Source: REBR01 sp033721915 (GTDB lineage Bacteria; Pseudomonadota; Gammaproteobacteria; Pseudomonadales; Oleiphilaceae). Taken from it: a DNA stretch of 13,885 nucleotides. Shown in pieces: positions 7,485-13,885 of this stretch (positions within the stretch are counted from its first letter, which is position 1; the number at the start of each line of letters is the position of its first letter). The stretch covers positions 1 through 13,885 of the forward strand of contig JAWWAC010000071.1 of the NCBI GenBank assembly GCA_033721915.1. The letters are read 5' to 3'. The translations under genes and the position numbers were made by a program. The notes below the pieces were generated by a model. The model was given only the letters and a program-made list of their open reading frames with translations. It was not told where the DNA came from and searched no databases.

Positions 7485-7629
7485 GCCGTCATTCCCCTGC
7501 TGGCCTGCCGGCCAGGCCGTCGTCACTCCCGCCCAAGGCGGCATTTGCGCCACATTGGCAGTGTCCGCTTTAGCGTTTTGCCTGAATTGGGTACAATCTT
7601 CGTCTTTTCCAATGAAGCGGGTGCCAGTT
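7485..7629. repeat. mlaC-ibaG gap with two hairpins and repeated CGTCAYTCCC
   Basis: This 145-nt gap lies where mlaB is usually found. CGTCATTCCC at 7487-7496 and CGTCACTCCC at 7521-7530 differ by one base. Each is associated with a stem-loop: CTGGCC/GGCCAG with a 4-nt loop at 7500-7515, and CCGCC/GGCGG with a 3-nt loop at 7529-7541. The pattern resembles the short palindromic extragenic repeats (GTCATTCCCGC...GCGGGAAT type) scattered in many proteobacterial genomes, but in a degenerate form. No protein-coding remnant of mlaB was recognised. Whether this is a true genome-wide repeat cannot be judged from one copy. Confidence 0.4.
7569..7597 (+). promoter_or_regulatory. Possible weak sigma-70 promoter for ibaG-murA
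   Basis: A good -10 box, TACAAT (7592-7597), lies 33 nt before the ibaG ATG. The matching -35 position, 17 nt upstream, reads TTTAGC and has only 3 of 6 consensus bases. The -10 context GTACAAT is the same as in the putative mlaC promoter. Moderate to low confidence. Confidence 0.3.
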
Positions 7630-7869
7630 ATGGACGCAGAAGCGGTACGTGAACGGTTGGCCAGTGCTCTGAGCGACTGTGAAATCCAGGTTGAGAACGA
7701 CGGTAACCACTTTCTGGTGATCGCCATCGGTGACCGGTTTGAGGGCATGAGCCGTGTCAAGCAGCAGCAGCTGATTTACGGCGAGCTTGAGGATGCACTG
7801 CGTGATGGCTCCATCCACGCCCTGACCATCAAGGCGTTTACCCCAGGGCAGTGGCAGTCCCGCCATTAA
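7630..7869 (+). CDS. ibaG: BolA-family protein IbaG
   Basis: IbaG is a small BolA-type protein that pairs with monothiol glutaredoxins and [2Fe-2S] clusters and is linked to acid stress and iron-sulfur handling. The 79-residue product shows the BolA fold signature: DGNHFLVIAIGDRFEGMSRVKQQQ at about 24-47 and IHALTIKAFTPGQW near the C-terminus, very close to E. coli IbaG. ATG 7630 (MDAEAV) gives the usual length. An in-frame ATG at 7612 would add six residues, and neither start has a strong Shine-Dalgarno sequence. The open frame extends much further upstream, but that part looks non-coding. It sits directly before murA, its conserved neighbour across gammaproteobacteria, while the usual preceding gene mlaB is missing. 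Confidence 0.94.
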   Translation: MDAEAVRERLASALSDCEIQVENDGNHFLVIAIGDRFEGMSRVKQQQLIYGELEDALRDGSIHALTIKAFTPGQWQSRH

Positions 7870-7913
7870 CCCCTTATTCATTCACGGCAGTAATCACAGG
7901 TGGGATCTCCATT

Positions 7914-9176
7914 GTGGACAAGCTCCTGATACAGGGCGGCAAGCCCCTGAACGGCGAAATTCGTATTTCCGGCGCCAAGAACTCGGCATTGCCCATACTG
8001 GCCGCCACGCTGCTGGCGGATGAGCGGGTCAATGTGGGCAACCTGCCCCACCTCAATGACGTCACCACCATGATCGAGCTGCTGGGGCGCATGGGCGTGG
8101 AACTGCTCATTGACGAGAAGATGAGCGTGGAGGTGGACGCCAACAGCATCAAGGAGCTCACCGCCCCCTACGACCTGGTCAAGACCATGCGTGCCTCCAT
8201 ACTGGTGCTGGGTCCCATGGTGGCCCACTTCGGTGAGGCCCATGTGTCACTCCCCGGTGGCTGCGCCATCGGCAGCCGCCCTGTGAACCTGCATGTGCAT
8301 GGCCTGGAGCAGATGGGGGCGGAGATCACCGTGGAGCAGGGCTACATCCACGCCTATGCCCCCAAGGGCCTCAAGGGCGCCCACATCTTTCTGGACACGG
8401 TGACCGTCACCGGCACCGAGAACCTGATGATGGCCGCCGCACTGGCGGATGGCGTGACCATACTGGAAAACGCCGCCCGGGAGCCGGAAGTGCTGGACCT
8501 GGCCCAGTTTATCAATGCCATGGGCGGTGATGTGCGCGGTGCCGGCACCTCCACCCTGGAGATCCACGGCGTCAAGCGGCTGCATGGCTGCACCTACCAG
8601 GTGATGCCGGACCGGGTGGAAACAGGCACCTACCTGTGTGCCGCCGCCGCCAGCCGCGGCCGTGTCCTGCTCAAGGACACCCGTGAGGACATTCTGGAGG
8701 CGGTGCTGCTCAAGCTGAAGGAAGCCGGTGCCGATATCGGCACGGGCCCGGACTGGATCAGTCTGGACATGCACGGCAAACGCCCCAAGGCGGTCAACCT
8801 GCGCACGGCTCCCTTCCCGGCCTTCCCCACGGACATGCAGGCCCAGTTTGTGGCCATGAATGCGGTGGCCACCGGTGTCGGCTCCGTGACGGAAACCGTC
8901 TTTGAAAACCGCTTTATGCACGTGCAGGAACTGATGCGCATGGGGGCGCGCATTGCCCTTGAGGGCAATACCGCCATAGTCACCGGCGTGGAGCGGCTGA
9001 CGGCGGCGCCGGTGATGGCCACGGACCTGCGCGCCTCGGCCAGTCTGGTGATTGCCGGGCTGGTGGCGGAAGGGGAGACGGTGGTGGACCGCATCTACCA
9101 CATCGACCGTGGCTATGAGTGCATTGAAGAGAAGCTGCAGCTTCTGGGCGCCACCATCCGCCGCATTCCAGGCTGA
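7914..9176 (+). CDS. murA: UDP-N-acetylglucosamine 1-carboxyvinyltransferase MurA
   Basis: MurA transfers enolpyruvate from PEP to UDP-GlcNAc, the first committed cytoplasmic step of peptidoglycan synthesis and the target of fosfomycin. I chose the GTG at 7914, giving (M)DKLLIQGGKPLNGEIRISG, the family N-terminus. It has GGTGGGA about 8 nt upstream and yields 420 residues (E. coli has 419). An in-frame ATG at 7851 would overlap ibaG and add 21 non-conserved residues. Substrate-binding Lys22-Asn23 are present, as is the catalytic cysteine, Cys117 in LPGGCAIGSRP (equivalent to E. coli Cys115). Because the cysteine is not replaced by Asp, intrinsic fosfomycin resistance by that route is not expected. 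Identification is certain. Confidence 0.97.
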   Translation: MDKLLIQGGKPLNGEIRISGAKNSALPILAATLLADERVNVGNLPHLNDVTTMIELLGRMGVELLIDEKMSVEVDANSIKELTAPYDLVKTMRASILVLGPMVAHFGEAHVSLPGGCAIGSRPVNLHVHGLEQMGAEITVEQGYIHAYAPKGLKGAHIFLDTVTVTGTENLMMAAALADGVTILENAAREPEVLDLAQFINAMGGDVRGAGTSTLEIHGVKRLHGCTYQVMPDRVETGTYLCAAAASRGRVLLKDTREDILEAVLLKLKEAGADIGTGPDWISLDMHGKRPKAVNLRTAPFPAFPTDMQAQFVAMNAVATGVGSVTETVFENRFMHVQELMRMGARIALEGNTAIVTGVERLTAAPVMATDLRASASLVIAGLVAEGETVVDRIYHIDRGYECIEEKLQLLGATIRRIPG

Positions 9177-9223
9177 AGTCCGGCGCCCCACCTGTCCGGC
9201 CTGAGTCCGGCCACTGCAACCGA

Positions 9224-9249
9224 ATTCCGGCCGGGCCCCCGGCCGGAAT
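9224..9249. repeat. Strong 11-bp inverted repeat upstream of hisG
   Basis: Arms ATTCCGGCCGG and CCGGCCGGAAT pair perfectly around a 4-nt loop (GCCC), ending 21 nt before the hisG start. No T-run follows on either strand, so it is not a standard intrinsic terminator despite lying after murA. Just upstream, GTCCGG is repeated at 9178, 9194 and 9205. It could be a partial terminator between murA and hisG, an mRNA-stability hairpin or a protein-binding site. Confidence 0.5.
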
Positions 9250-9270
9250 CCAGAAACGAACGGGAACACC

Positions 9271-9939
9271 ATGTCAGAGCCTGTCACTGATTCACAGCAA
9301 ATCACCATTGCCCTCTCCAAGGGGCGTATTCTGGACGAGACTCTGCCACTGCTGGCCCAGGCGGGCATTGAGCCGGTGGACGATCTTGAACGTACTCGTA
9401 AGCTGGTGTTTGCCACCACGGACCCGGGCGTGCGCCTGCTGATCATCCGGGCCACGGACGTTCCCACCTATGTGCAGCACGGTGGGGCGGATCTGGGAGT
9501 GACCGGCAAGGATGTGCTGATGGAGCATGGCGGGGAGGGGCTCTACGAGCCGCTGGACCTGAAGATCGCCCGCTGCCGCCTGATGACCGCCGGAGTGGCC
9601 GGTAAAGAGCCCCCACAGGGCCGGGTCCGGGTGGCGACCAAGTTTGTGCGGCTGGCCCGTGAATACTATGCCTCACAGGGCAAGCAGGCGGATATCATCA
9701 AGCTCTACGGGGCCATGGAGCTGGCGCCGCTGCTGGGCCTGTCCGATGAGATCGTGGACATCGTGGATACCGGCAACACGCTGAAGGCCAACGGGCTGGA
9801 AGCCCGGGAGACCATCTGCCAGATCAGCTCACGGCTGATCGTCAACCGGGCGGCCATGAAGATGAAGCACCAGCCCATACAGACGCTGACCGAACAGCTG
9901 CGCCAGGCCGTGGCCCGGCGGGACAAGACTTCCGCCTGA
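9271..9939 (+). CDS. hisG: ATP phosphoribosyltransferase, short form (HisG_S)
   Basis: HisG condenses ATP and PRPP to phosphoribosyl-ATP, the first and feedback-controlled step of histidine synthesis. At 222 residues this is the short form. It has the catalytic domains (SKGRILDETLPLL at 16-28, GADLGVTGKDVL at about 72-83, and the PRPP-binding loop EIVDIVDTGNTLKANGL at about 159-175) but lacks the roughly 75-residue C-terminal regulatory domain of the E. coli enzyme. Short HisG proteins work in a complex with HisZ, a histidyl-tRNA-synthetase-like subunit. No hisZ lies in this window, so one is expected elsewhere. The ATG at 9271 has only a weak purine-rich site (GGGAAC). It heads a hisG-hisD-hisC run downstream of murA. 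Confidence 0.96.
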   Translation: MSEPVTDSQQITIALSKGRILDETLPLLAQAGIEPVDDLERTRKLVFATTDPGVRLLIIRATDVPTYVQHGGADLGVTGKDVLMEHGGEGLYEPLDLKIARCRLMTAGVAGKEPPQGRVRVATKFVRLAREYYASQGKQADIIKLYGAMELAPLLGLSDEIVDIVDTGNTLKANGLEARETICQISSRLIVNRAAMKMKHQPIQTLTEQLRQAVARRDKTSA

Positions 9940-9940
9940 G

Positions 9941-9954
9941 CCGGCCCCGGCCGG
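9941..9954. repeat. GC-rich inverted repeat between hisG and hisD
   Basis: CCGGCC and GGCCGG are separated by two C residues, and the repeat starts one base after the hisG stop codon. As a hairpin it would form a 5-bp stem with a 4-nt loop. It shares the CCGGCC/GGCCGG core of the larger inverted repeat before hisG. Possible role in his mRNA stability, or composition-driven chance in GC-rich DNA. Confidence 0.3.
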
Positions 9955-9996
9955 TCGCGGATTTCAACTGACACTGACAATGAGTGCAAGCCAGCA

Positions 9997-11304
9997 ATGA
10001 GCAAACTGACCATCAAGCGACTCAATGCCAATGACCCCGGTTTCGCCGAGACCCTGCGTCGCCATGTGGCCTGGGAAGACAGCGTGGACAGTCAGGTGCA
10101 GGACTCGGTGCGCACCATTCTCAACGCCGTCAGGACCCGTGGCGACGAGGCGGTGCTGGAATACACCGCCCATTTCGATCGCATCGAGGCCGCCACGGTG
10201 GCGGAGCTGGAGGTCACCCAGGCACGCATGCAGCAGGCACTGGCAGCCATCAGCCCGGAGCAGCGTGAGGCCCTGGAGCAGGCCGCAGGGCGCATCCGTG
10301 ACTACCACGAGCGCCAGAAAGGCGCGTCCTGGGACTACACCGAGGCGGACGGCACCCGTCTGGGCCAGCGCCTGACGCCGGTGGACCGGGCCGGACTCTA
10401 TGTGCCCGGGGGCAAGGCCGCCTACCCCTCGTCGGTGCTGATGAACGCGGTGCCGGCCAAGGTGGCCGGTGTGGCGGAAGTCATCATGGTGGTGCCGGCC
10501 CCGGGGGGCACGCTCAATGAGCTGGTTCTGGCGGCGGCGGCCGTGGCCGGTGTGGACCGCATCTTTACCCTGGGCGGCGCCCAGGCGGTGGGGGCCCTGG
10601 CCTATGGCACAGAGACCATCCCGCCGGTGGACAAGATCGTCGGACCCGGCAACATTTTTGTGGCGGCGGCCAAGCGGGAAGTCTTCGGCACCGTGGGCAT
10701 CGACATGGTGGCGGGACCCTCGGAGATACTGGTGATCTGCGACGGCGAAACGGATCCGGACTGGATCGCCATGGACCTGTTCTCACAGGCCGAGCACGAC
10801 GAGCAGGCCCAGTCCATACTGATCTGCCCGGATGAGGCCTATCTGGACCGGGTGGAGGAGAGCATTGCACGGCTGCTGCCCACCATGGAACGCCAGGACA
10901 TCATTGCCCGTTCACTGCAGGACCGTGGGCTGCTGGTGAGTGTCAGTGACCTGGCCCAGGCCGCGGAAGTGAGCAACCGGGTCGCTCCGGAGCACCTGGA
11001 GCTGTCCGTGGCGGACCCGGAGGCGCTGCTGGCCCATATCCGCCACGCCGGCGCCATCTTCATGGGCCGCCACACCGCCGAGGCGCTGGGGGATTACTGC
11101 GCGGGGCCCAACCATGTGCTGCCCACCAGCGGTACGGCCCGGTTCTCATCGCCACTGGGGGTCTACGACTTCCAGAAACGCTCCTCCATCATCCATTTTT
11201 CACCACAGGGGGCCTCCAGCGCCGGCCGTATTGCCTCGGTGCTGGCCCGTGGCGAGGGGCTGACCGCCCATGCCCGCTCCGCGGAATACCGCATCAAGGA
11301 CTGA
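9997..11304 (+). CDS. hisD: Histidinol dehydrogenase HisD
   Basis: HisD oxidises L-histidinol to L-histidine in two NAD-dependent steps, the last reactions of the pathway. It is a zinc-dependent cytoplasmic homodimer. The 435 residues are normal length and every key site is present: the GPGNIFVAAAKREVFG segment (217-231), zinc ligands Gln264 and His267 in SQAEHDEQAQ, the catalytic pair Glu332-His333 in VAPEHLEL, and zinc ligands Asp366 and His425. It lies 57 nt after hisG. A six-codon open frame (MSASQQ, ATG at 9980) ends in a TGA that overlaps the hisD ATG, and hisD itself lacks a clear Shine-Dalgarno sequence. Identification is certain. Confidence 0.97.
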   Translation: MSKLTIKRLNANDPGFAETLRRHVAWEDSVDSQVQDSVRTILNAVRTRGDEAVLEYTAHFDRIEAATVAELEVTQARMQQALAAISPEQREALEQAAGRIRDYHERQKGASWDYTEADGTRLGQRLTPVDRAGLYVPGGKAAYPSSVLMNAVPAKVAGVAEVIMVVPAPGGTLNELVLAAAAVAGVDRIFTLGGAQAVGALAYGTETIPPVDKIVGPGNIFVAAAKREVFGTVGIDMVAGPSEILVICDGETDPDWIAMDLFSQAEHDEQAQSILICPDEAYLDRVEESIARLLPTMERQDIIARSLQDRGLLVSVSDLAQAAEVSNRVAPEHLELSVADPEALLAHIRHAGAIFMGRHTAEALGDYCAGPNHVLPTSGTARFSSPLGVYDFQKRSSIIHFSPQGASSAGRIASVLARGEGLTAHARSAEYRIKD

Positions 11305-11346
11305 GGACCGCCCTTTGCCGACGCCCCTTTTCTCCGAGGAGAAGCC

Positions 11347-12411
11347 ATGAGCCGTTTCTGGAATGAACGGGTGCAGGGACTGACACCCTATACCCCCGGC
11401 GAGCAGCCCAAAATGGCGCAGCTGGTCAAACTCAACACCAATGAGAACCCCTTTCCCCCTTCGCCAAGGGTCATCGAAGCCATTGAATCCGTCCTCAATG
11501 AAGGGCTGCGGCTGTATCCCGACCCGGACGGCACCGCCCTTCGCGAGGCCATCGCCGAGTGGTACGGCATCCGTCCCGATCAGGTCTTCCTGGGCAACGG
11601 CTCCGACGAGGTGCTGGCCCATGTGTTCCAGGGTCTCTTTCACCAGGATCACCCGGTGTTGTTCCCGGATATCACCTACAGCTTCTACCCCGTTTACTGC
11701 GCCCTCTATGGGCTGGAAGGGGTCAGCGTGCCACTGGACGGGGATTTCCGCATCGACCCGGAGGCGTTCAACCGCCCCAATGGCGGCATTATCTTTCCCA
11801 ACCCCAATGCCCCCACCGGATGCCTGATGCCACTGTCACAGGTGGAGCGGGTACTGGCGTCCAACCCGGACCGGGTGGTGGTGGTGGACGAGGCCTATGT
11901 GGACTTCGGCGGTGATACGGCCATCACCCTGGTGGACCGTTACCCCAACCTGCTGGTGACACAGACGTTGTCCAAGTCCCGCTCACTGGCGGGCTTGCGT
12001 GTGGGCTTTGCCGTGGGTCATGAGGATCTGGTGGCGGGGCTGAACCGGGTCAAGAACAGCTTCAACTCCTACCCACTGGACTGTCTGGCACTGGCCGGCG
12101 CCGAGGCGGCCTTCCGTGACGGTGATTACTTCCGCCGGACACGGGATGCGGTGATTGAAGAGCGCGAGTCACTGGCTCGCGGGCTGGCGGACCTGGGTTT
12201 TGAGTGTCTGCCTTCGGCGGCCAACTTCCTGTTTGTGCGCCACCCCGATCACAATGGCGCCGACCTGGTGCGTGGCTTGCGTGAGCTGGGTATTATCGTA
12301 CGCCATTTCAACAAGCCACGGATCGATCAGTTTCTGCGTATTACGGTGGGTACGGAAGAGCAGAACCGGCAGCTTCTGAGAGAGCTGCCGGGAGTCATGG
12401 CGAGAGTCTGA
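11347..12411 (+). CDS. hisC: Histidinol-phosphate aminotransferase HisC
   Basis: HisC is a PLP-dependent class I/II aminotransferase that converts imidazole-acetol phosphate and glutamate to histidinol phosphate. The 354-residue protein contains LNTNENPFPPSP near residues 29-40, the cofactor/substrate loop PNPNAPTG (151-158), DEAYVDF at 181-187 with PLP-contacting Asp181, Lys210 in TLSKSRSLAGLR as the expected Schiff-base lysine, and Arg218. GAGGAG about 6 nt upstream strongly supports the start. It follows hisD by 42 nt and is the last gene of the plus-strand run. Its stop is 10 nt from the stop of convergent zapG. Paralogous aminotransferases can look similar, but the his-operon context settles the function. 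Confidence 0.96.
   Translation: MSRFWNERVQGLTPYTPGEQPKMAQLVKLNTNENPFPPSPRVIEAIESVLNEGLRLYPDPDGTALREAIAEWYGIRPDQVFLGNGSDEVLAHVFQGLFHQDHPVLFPDITYSFYPVYCALYGLEGVSVPLDGDFRIDPEAFNRPNGGIIFPNPNAPTGCLMPLSQVERVLASNPDRVVVVDEAYVDFGGDTAITLVDRYPNLLVTQTLSKSRSLAGLRVGFAVGHEDLVAGLNRVKNSFNSYPLDCLALAGAEAAFRDGDYFRRTRDAVIEERESLARGLADLGFECLPSAANFLFVRHPDHNGADLVRGLRELGIIVRHFNKPRIDQFLRITVGTEEQNRQLLRELPGVMARV
12354..12391 (-). terminator. Candidate intrinsic terminator of zapG inside the hisC 3' end
   Basis: CCGGCAGCT (12366-12374) and AGCTGCCGG (12383-12391) form a perfect 9-bp stem with an 8-nt loop. On the minus strand, which transcribes zapG, the stem starts 30 nt after the zapG stop codon and is followed by a pyrimidine-rich TTCTGCTCTTCC. 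In the plus direction no T-run follows. The hairpin is within hisC codons, so it may also be a by-product of coding sequence. Confidence 0.4.
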
Positions 12412-12421
12412 AAAACGGGCT

Positions 12422-12883
12422 TCAGCTCTGAGCCGTGGTGCTGCGGGGCTCCTGGACAGGTTCTTTATCCAGACCATAGTCCTCGGACAGGGTGCCCTTG
12501 TCCTGGTGGCCGCTCTTGGGGGCATAGTCACGGGGCGGCTCGGGGCTTGCATGGACGGGGTTGTGGGTCAGCCGTGAGCCGCTGCGGGCCTGTTCCAGTT
12601 CATGGCGGATATCACCCTCGCTGCACAGCTTGCTGGCCCCCTTGGCCAGGTGGTCGTGCACATCCCGGTAGCTGTCATTGAGGCGGCGTATCAGGTCCGC
12701 GGTCTCCATGAAGTGCTGGTTGACCTCGGCCTGGTAGCGGGTATGTTCGGTCTGTATCTGGTCCAGCTGCTGGGCCAGTCGGCGTTGACGGGTCACCTTG
12801 CTGCCGCCGAGGCGGCTGATCAGCCAGCCGATGACAATGCCGGCGGCCAGTGCGGCAATGCCAATAACCAAAGTGGAGTCCAT
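12422..12883 (-). CDS. zapG: ZapG/YhcB-type DUF1043 inner-membrane coiled-coil protein
   Basis: ZapG (YhcB) is a small inner-membrane protein that links cell division, cell width and envelope synthesis in enterics. The 153-residue product has one N-terminal transmembrane helix (about 5-22, LVIGIAALAAGIVIGWLI), then a charged coiled coil (about 30-80) containing the family pattern HFMETADLIRRLNDSYRDVHDHLAKGASKLC, and a low-complexity, charged C-terminal tail (about 100-153) that is poorly conserved. ATG 12883 has AGGA 7 nt upstream. A longer in-frame start at 12949 would add 22 non-conserved residues before the helix. It is convergent with hisC and divergent from zapE. The family is clear; the detailed role in this organism is inferred from E. 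coli. Confidence 0.9.
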   Translation of the reverse strand: MDSTLVIGIAALAAGIVIGWLISRLGGSKVTRQRRLAQQLDQIQTEHTRYQAEVNQHFMETADLIRRLNDSYRDVHDHLAKGASKLCSEGDIRHELEQARSGSRLTHNPVHASPEPPRDYAPKSGHQDKGTLSEDYGLDKEPVQEPRSTTAQS

Positions 12884-13045
12884 AGGGTCATCCTTTTGTC
12901 GACTCTGTCGGGGTGCATTCCATACTAAGGGATGCGCCCGTTGATGCAAAGCCGGCAGCGGCTTTTACTGAGTCCCTCCGGGCCAGTGGGCCATCGGTTC
13001 CATGAACACGGGTTTTATCACAGCGATCAAGGAGAGCATCCCGAC
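12884..13045. promoter_or_regulatory. Divergent zapG-zapE intergenic region with overlapping promoter candidates
   Basis: For zapE on the plus strand, TTGATG (12941-12946) and TTTACT (12964-12969) lie exactly 17 nt apart, each with 4 of 6 consensus bases. For zapG on the minus strand, TTGCAT (12949-12944) and TAGTAT (12927-12922) lie 16 nt apart, matching 3 and 4 bases. The two -35 elements overlap, so expression of the divergent genes could be mutually influenced. zapE has AGGAGA about 10 nt before its ATG. No small ORF or RNA gene is evident here. Confidence 0.35.
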
Positions 13046-13885
13046 ATGACACCCCGCGAGCGATATCAGCGCGACCTGCAGACACCCGGCTTCGAGAAAG
13101 ACCCGGCACAGGCCGATGCGGTGGAGCACCTGCAGTCTCTGTACGAATCGCTGGTTGCCGCCCAGGAGAAGCGCCGCCGGCCCATGGTCAAGCTGCGCCG
13201 TAAGCTGAAAGGCAGCCAGGCCGCGCCGGTGAAGGGGCTCTACTTCTGGGGTGGCGTGGGTCGGGGCAAAACCTACCTCATGGACACCTTCTACGAGTCG
13301 CTGCCCTTCGAGCGCAAGATGCGTGTGCACTTCCACCGCTTCATGCAGCGGGTGCACCGTGAACTGACCCGTCTCAAGGGACAGAAAAACCCCCTGGATC
13401 ATGTGGCCGAGCAGTTTGCCGCCGAGGCGGTGGTGATCTGCTTCGACGAGTTCTTTGTCACCGACATCGGTGATGCCATGATTCTGGGCACCCTGCTGGA
13501 CGGGCTGTTCAGCCGCGGTGTCACCCTGGTCTGCACCTCCAATATCGAGCCCAGCGGGCTTTACAAGGATGGCCTGCAGAGGGCGCGCTTCCTGCCGGCC
13601 ATTGATCTGCTGAACCGCCATACCAGAGTGGTGAACGTGGATGGCGGTGTGGATTACCGCCTGCGCACACTGGAGCAGGCCGAGCTTTACCACTGGCCAC
13701 TGGATGACAGTGCCGAGACAAGCCTGGAGGACAGTTACCGCAACCTGGCGGTGGAGGCGGGCAGCCACACACTGTCACTGGAGGTGAACGGCCGCAAGCT
13801 CAAGGCCAGGGCCCACTCCGACGACGTGGTCTGGTTCGATTTCCGGGAGCTGTGCGACGGTCCACGCAGCCAGAACGACTACATC
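13046..13885 (+). CDS. zapE: Cell division protein ZapE, AFG1-like P-loop ATPase (3' end outside window)
   Basis: ZapE is an ATPase that associates with the FtsZ ring during constriction. The wider family includes yeast Afg1. 280 codons are visible and the frame is still open at the window edge; family members are about 360-380 residues, so roughly three quarters is present. After an N-terminal helical segment (TPRERYQRDLQTPGFEKDPAQ), the Walker A motif GGVGRGKT is at 69-76, followed by MRVHFHRFMQRVH (92-104) and Walker B VVICFDEFFVTDI (129-141) with Asp134 and Glu135. A sensor-1-like TSNIEPSGLYKDGLQRARFLP stretch follows at about 164-184. The ATG at 13046 has AGGAGA about 10 nt upstream. Its position next to zapG puts two division-associated genes back to back. 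Confidence 0.95.
   Translation, partial: MTPRERYQRDLQTPGFEKDPAQADAVEHLQSLYESLVAAQEKRRRPMVKLRRKLKGSQAAPVKGLYFWGGVGRGKTYLMDTFYESLPFERKMRVHFHRFMQRVHRELTRLKGQKNPLDHVAEQFAAEAVVICFDEFFVTDIGDAMILGTLLDGLFSRGVTLVCTSNIEPSGLYKDGLQRARFLPAIDLLNRHTRVVNVDGGVDYRLRTLEQAELYHWPLDDSAETSLEDSYRNLAVEAGSHTLSLEVNGRKLKARAHSDDVVWFDFRELCDGPRSQNDYI

Noticed and set aside
7851..7913. ATG 63 nt upstream as the murA start
   Set aside because: The extra 21 residues are not part of the MurA family, the start lies inside ibaG, and GTG 7914 has a better ribosome-binding site and gives the canonical N-terminus.
9224..9249. Inverted repeat as a Rho-independent terminator of murA
   Set aside because: The stem is strong but no T-run follows on either strand, so it was recorded as an inverted repeat only.
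8247..9467. Minus-strand open frame of 406 codons opposite murA and hisG
   Set aside because: It is antisense to two highly conserved genes and crosses the strong inverted repeat between them. No recognisable domain.
1..13885. CRISPR array, tRNA/rRNA, transposase, integrase, toxin-antitoxin or defence genes
   Set aside because: No regularly spaced repeats, RNA gene sequences or mobile/defence protein motifs were seen. Every sizeable coding region belongs to a conserved housekeeping family.

Overview
The window is GC-rich chromosomal DNA from a gammaproteobacterium. It is tightly packed with conserved housekeeping genes in an arrangement known from that class. The gene order (yrbG-kdsD-kdsC-lptC-lptA-lptB-rpoN facing an mla/ibaG/murA cluster, followed by hisGDC and then zapG/zapE) resembles the Pseudomonas, Halomonas or Ectothiorhodospira-type neighbourhood more than the enteric one, where hisGDC is not next to murA. 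I cannot name the genus from sequence alone. I see no phage, transposon, tRNA, rRNA or CRISPR array.

Layout. Positions 1-6126 are one long minus-strand unit, read from right to left: a Na+/Ca2+ exchanger (yrbG), two Kdo-synthesis enzymes (kdsD, kdsC), the LPS-export components lptC, lptA and lptB, and sigma-54 (rpoN, which runs off the left edge). Several genes overlap by 1-4 nt or are separated by a few bases, so translational coupling is likely. Positions 6127-6205 form a short divergent spacer. Positions 6206-12411 are plus strand: mlaD and mlaC (phospholipid trafficking), ibaG (BolA family), murA (first committed step of peptidoglycan synthesis), then hisG, hisD and hisC. Positions 12422-12883 (minus) encode a ZapG/YhcB-type membrane protein. 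It converges on hisC with only a 10-nt gap and diverges from zapE (plus, truncated at the right edge).

How the genes work together: most serve the cell envelope. KdsD and KdsC make and dephosphorylate the Kdo precursor, LptB/C/A export LPS, MlaD and MlaC handle outer-membrane phospholipids, MurA starts peptidoglycan precursor synthesis, and ZapG and ZapE act at the division site. The histidine genes and rpoN are neighbours rather than functional partners.

The clearest departure from the textbook is the mla locus. mlaF (ATPase), mlaE (permease) and mlaB (STAS subunit) are absent from their usual places, leaving mlaD and mlaC directly between yrbG and ibaG. I found no convincing undescribed system. 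The reduced mla locus, a repeat-like hairpin stretch where mlaB would normally lie, and paired GC-rich inverted repeats around hisG are the items most worth checking.
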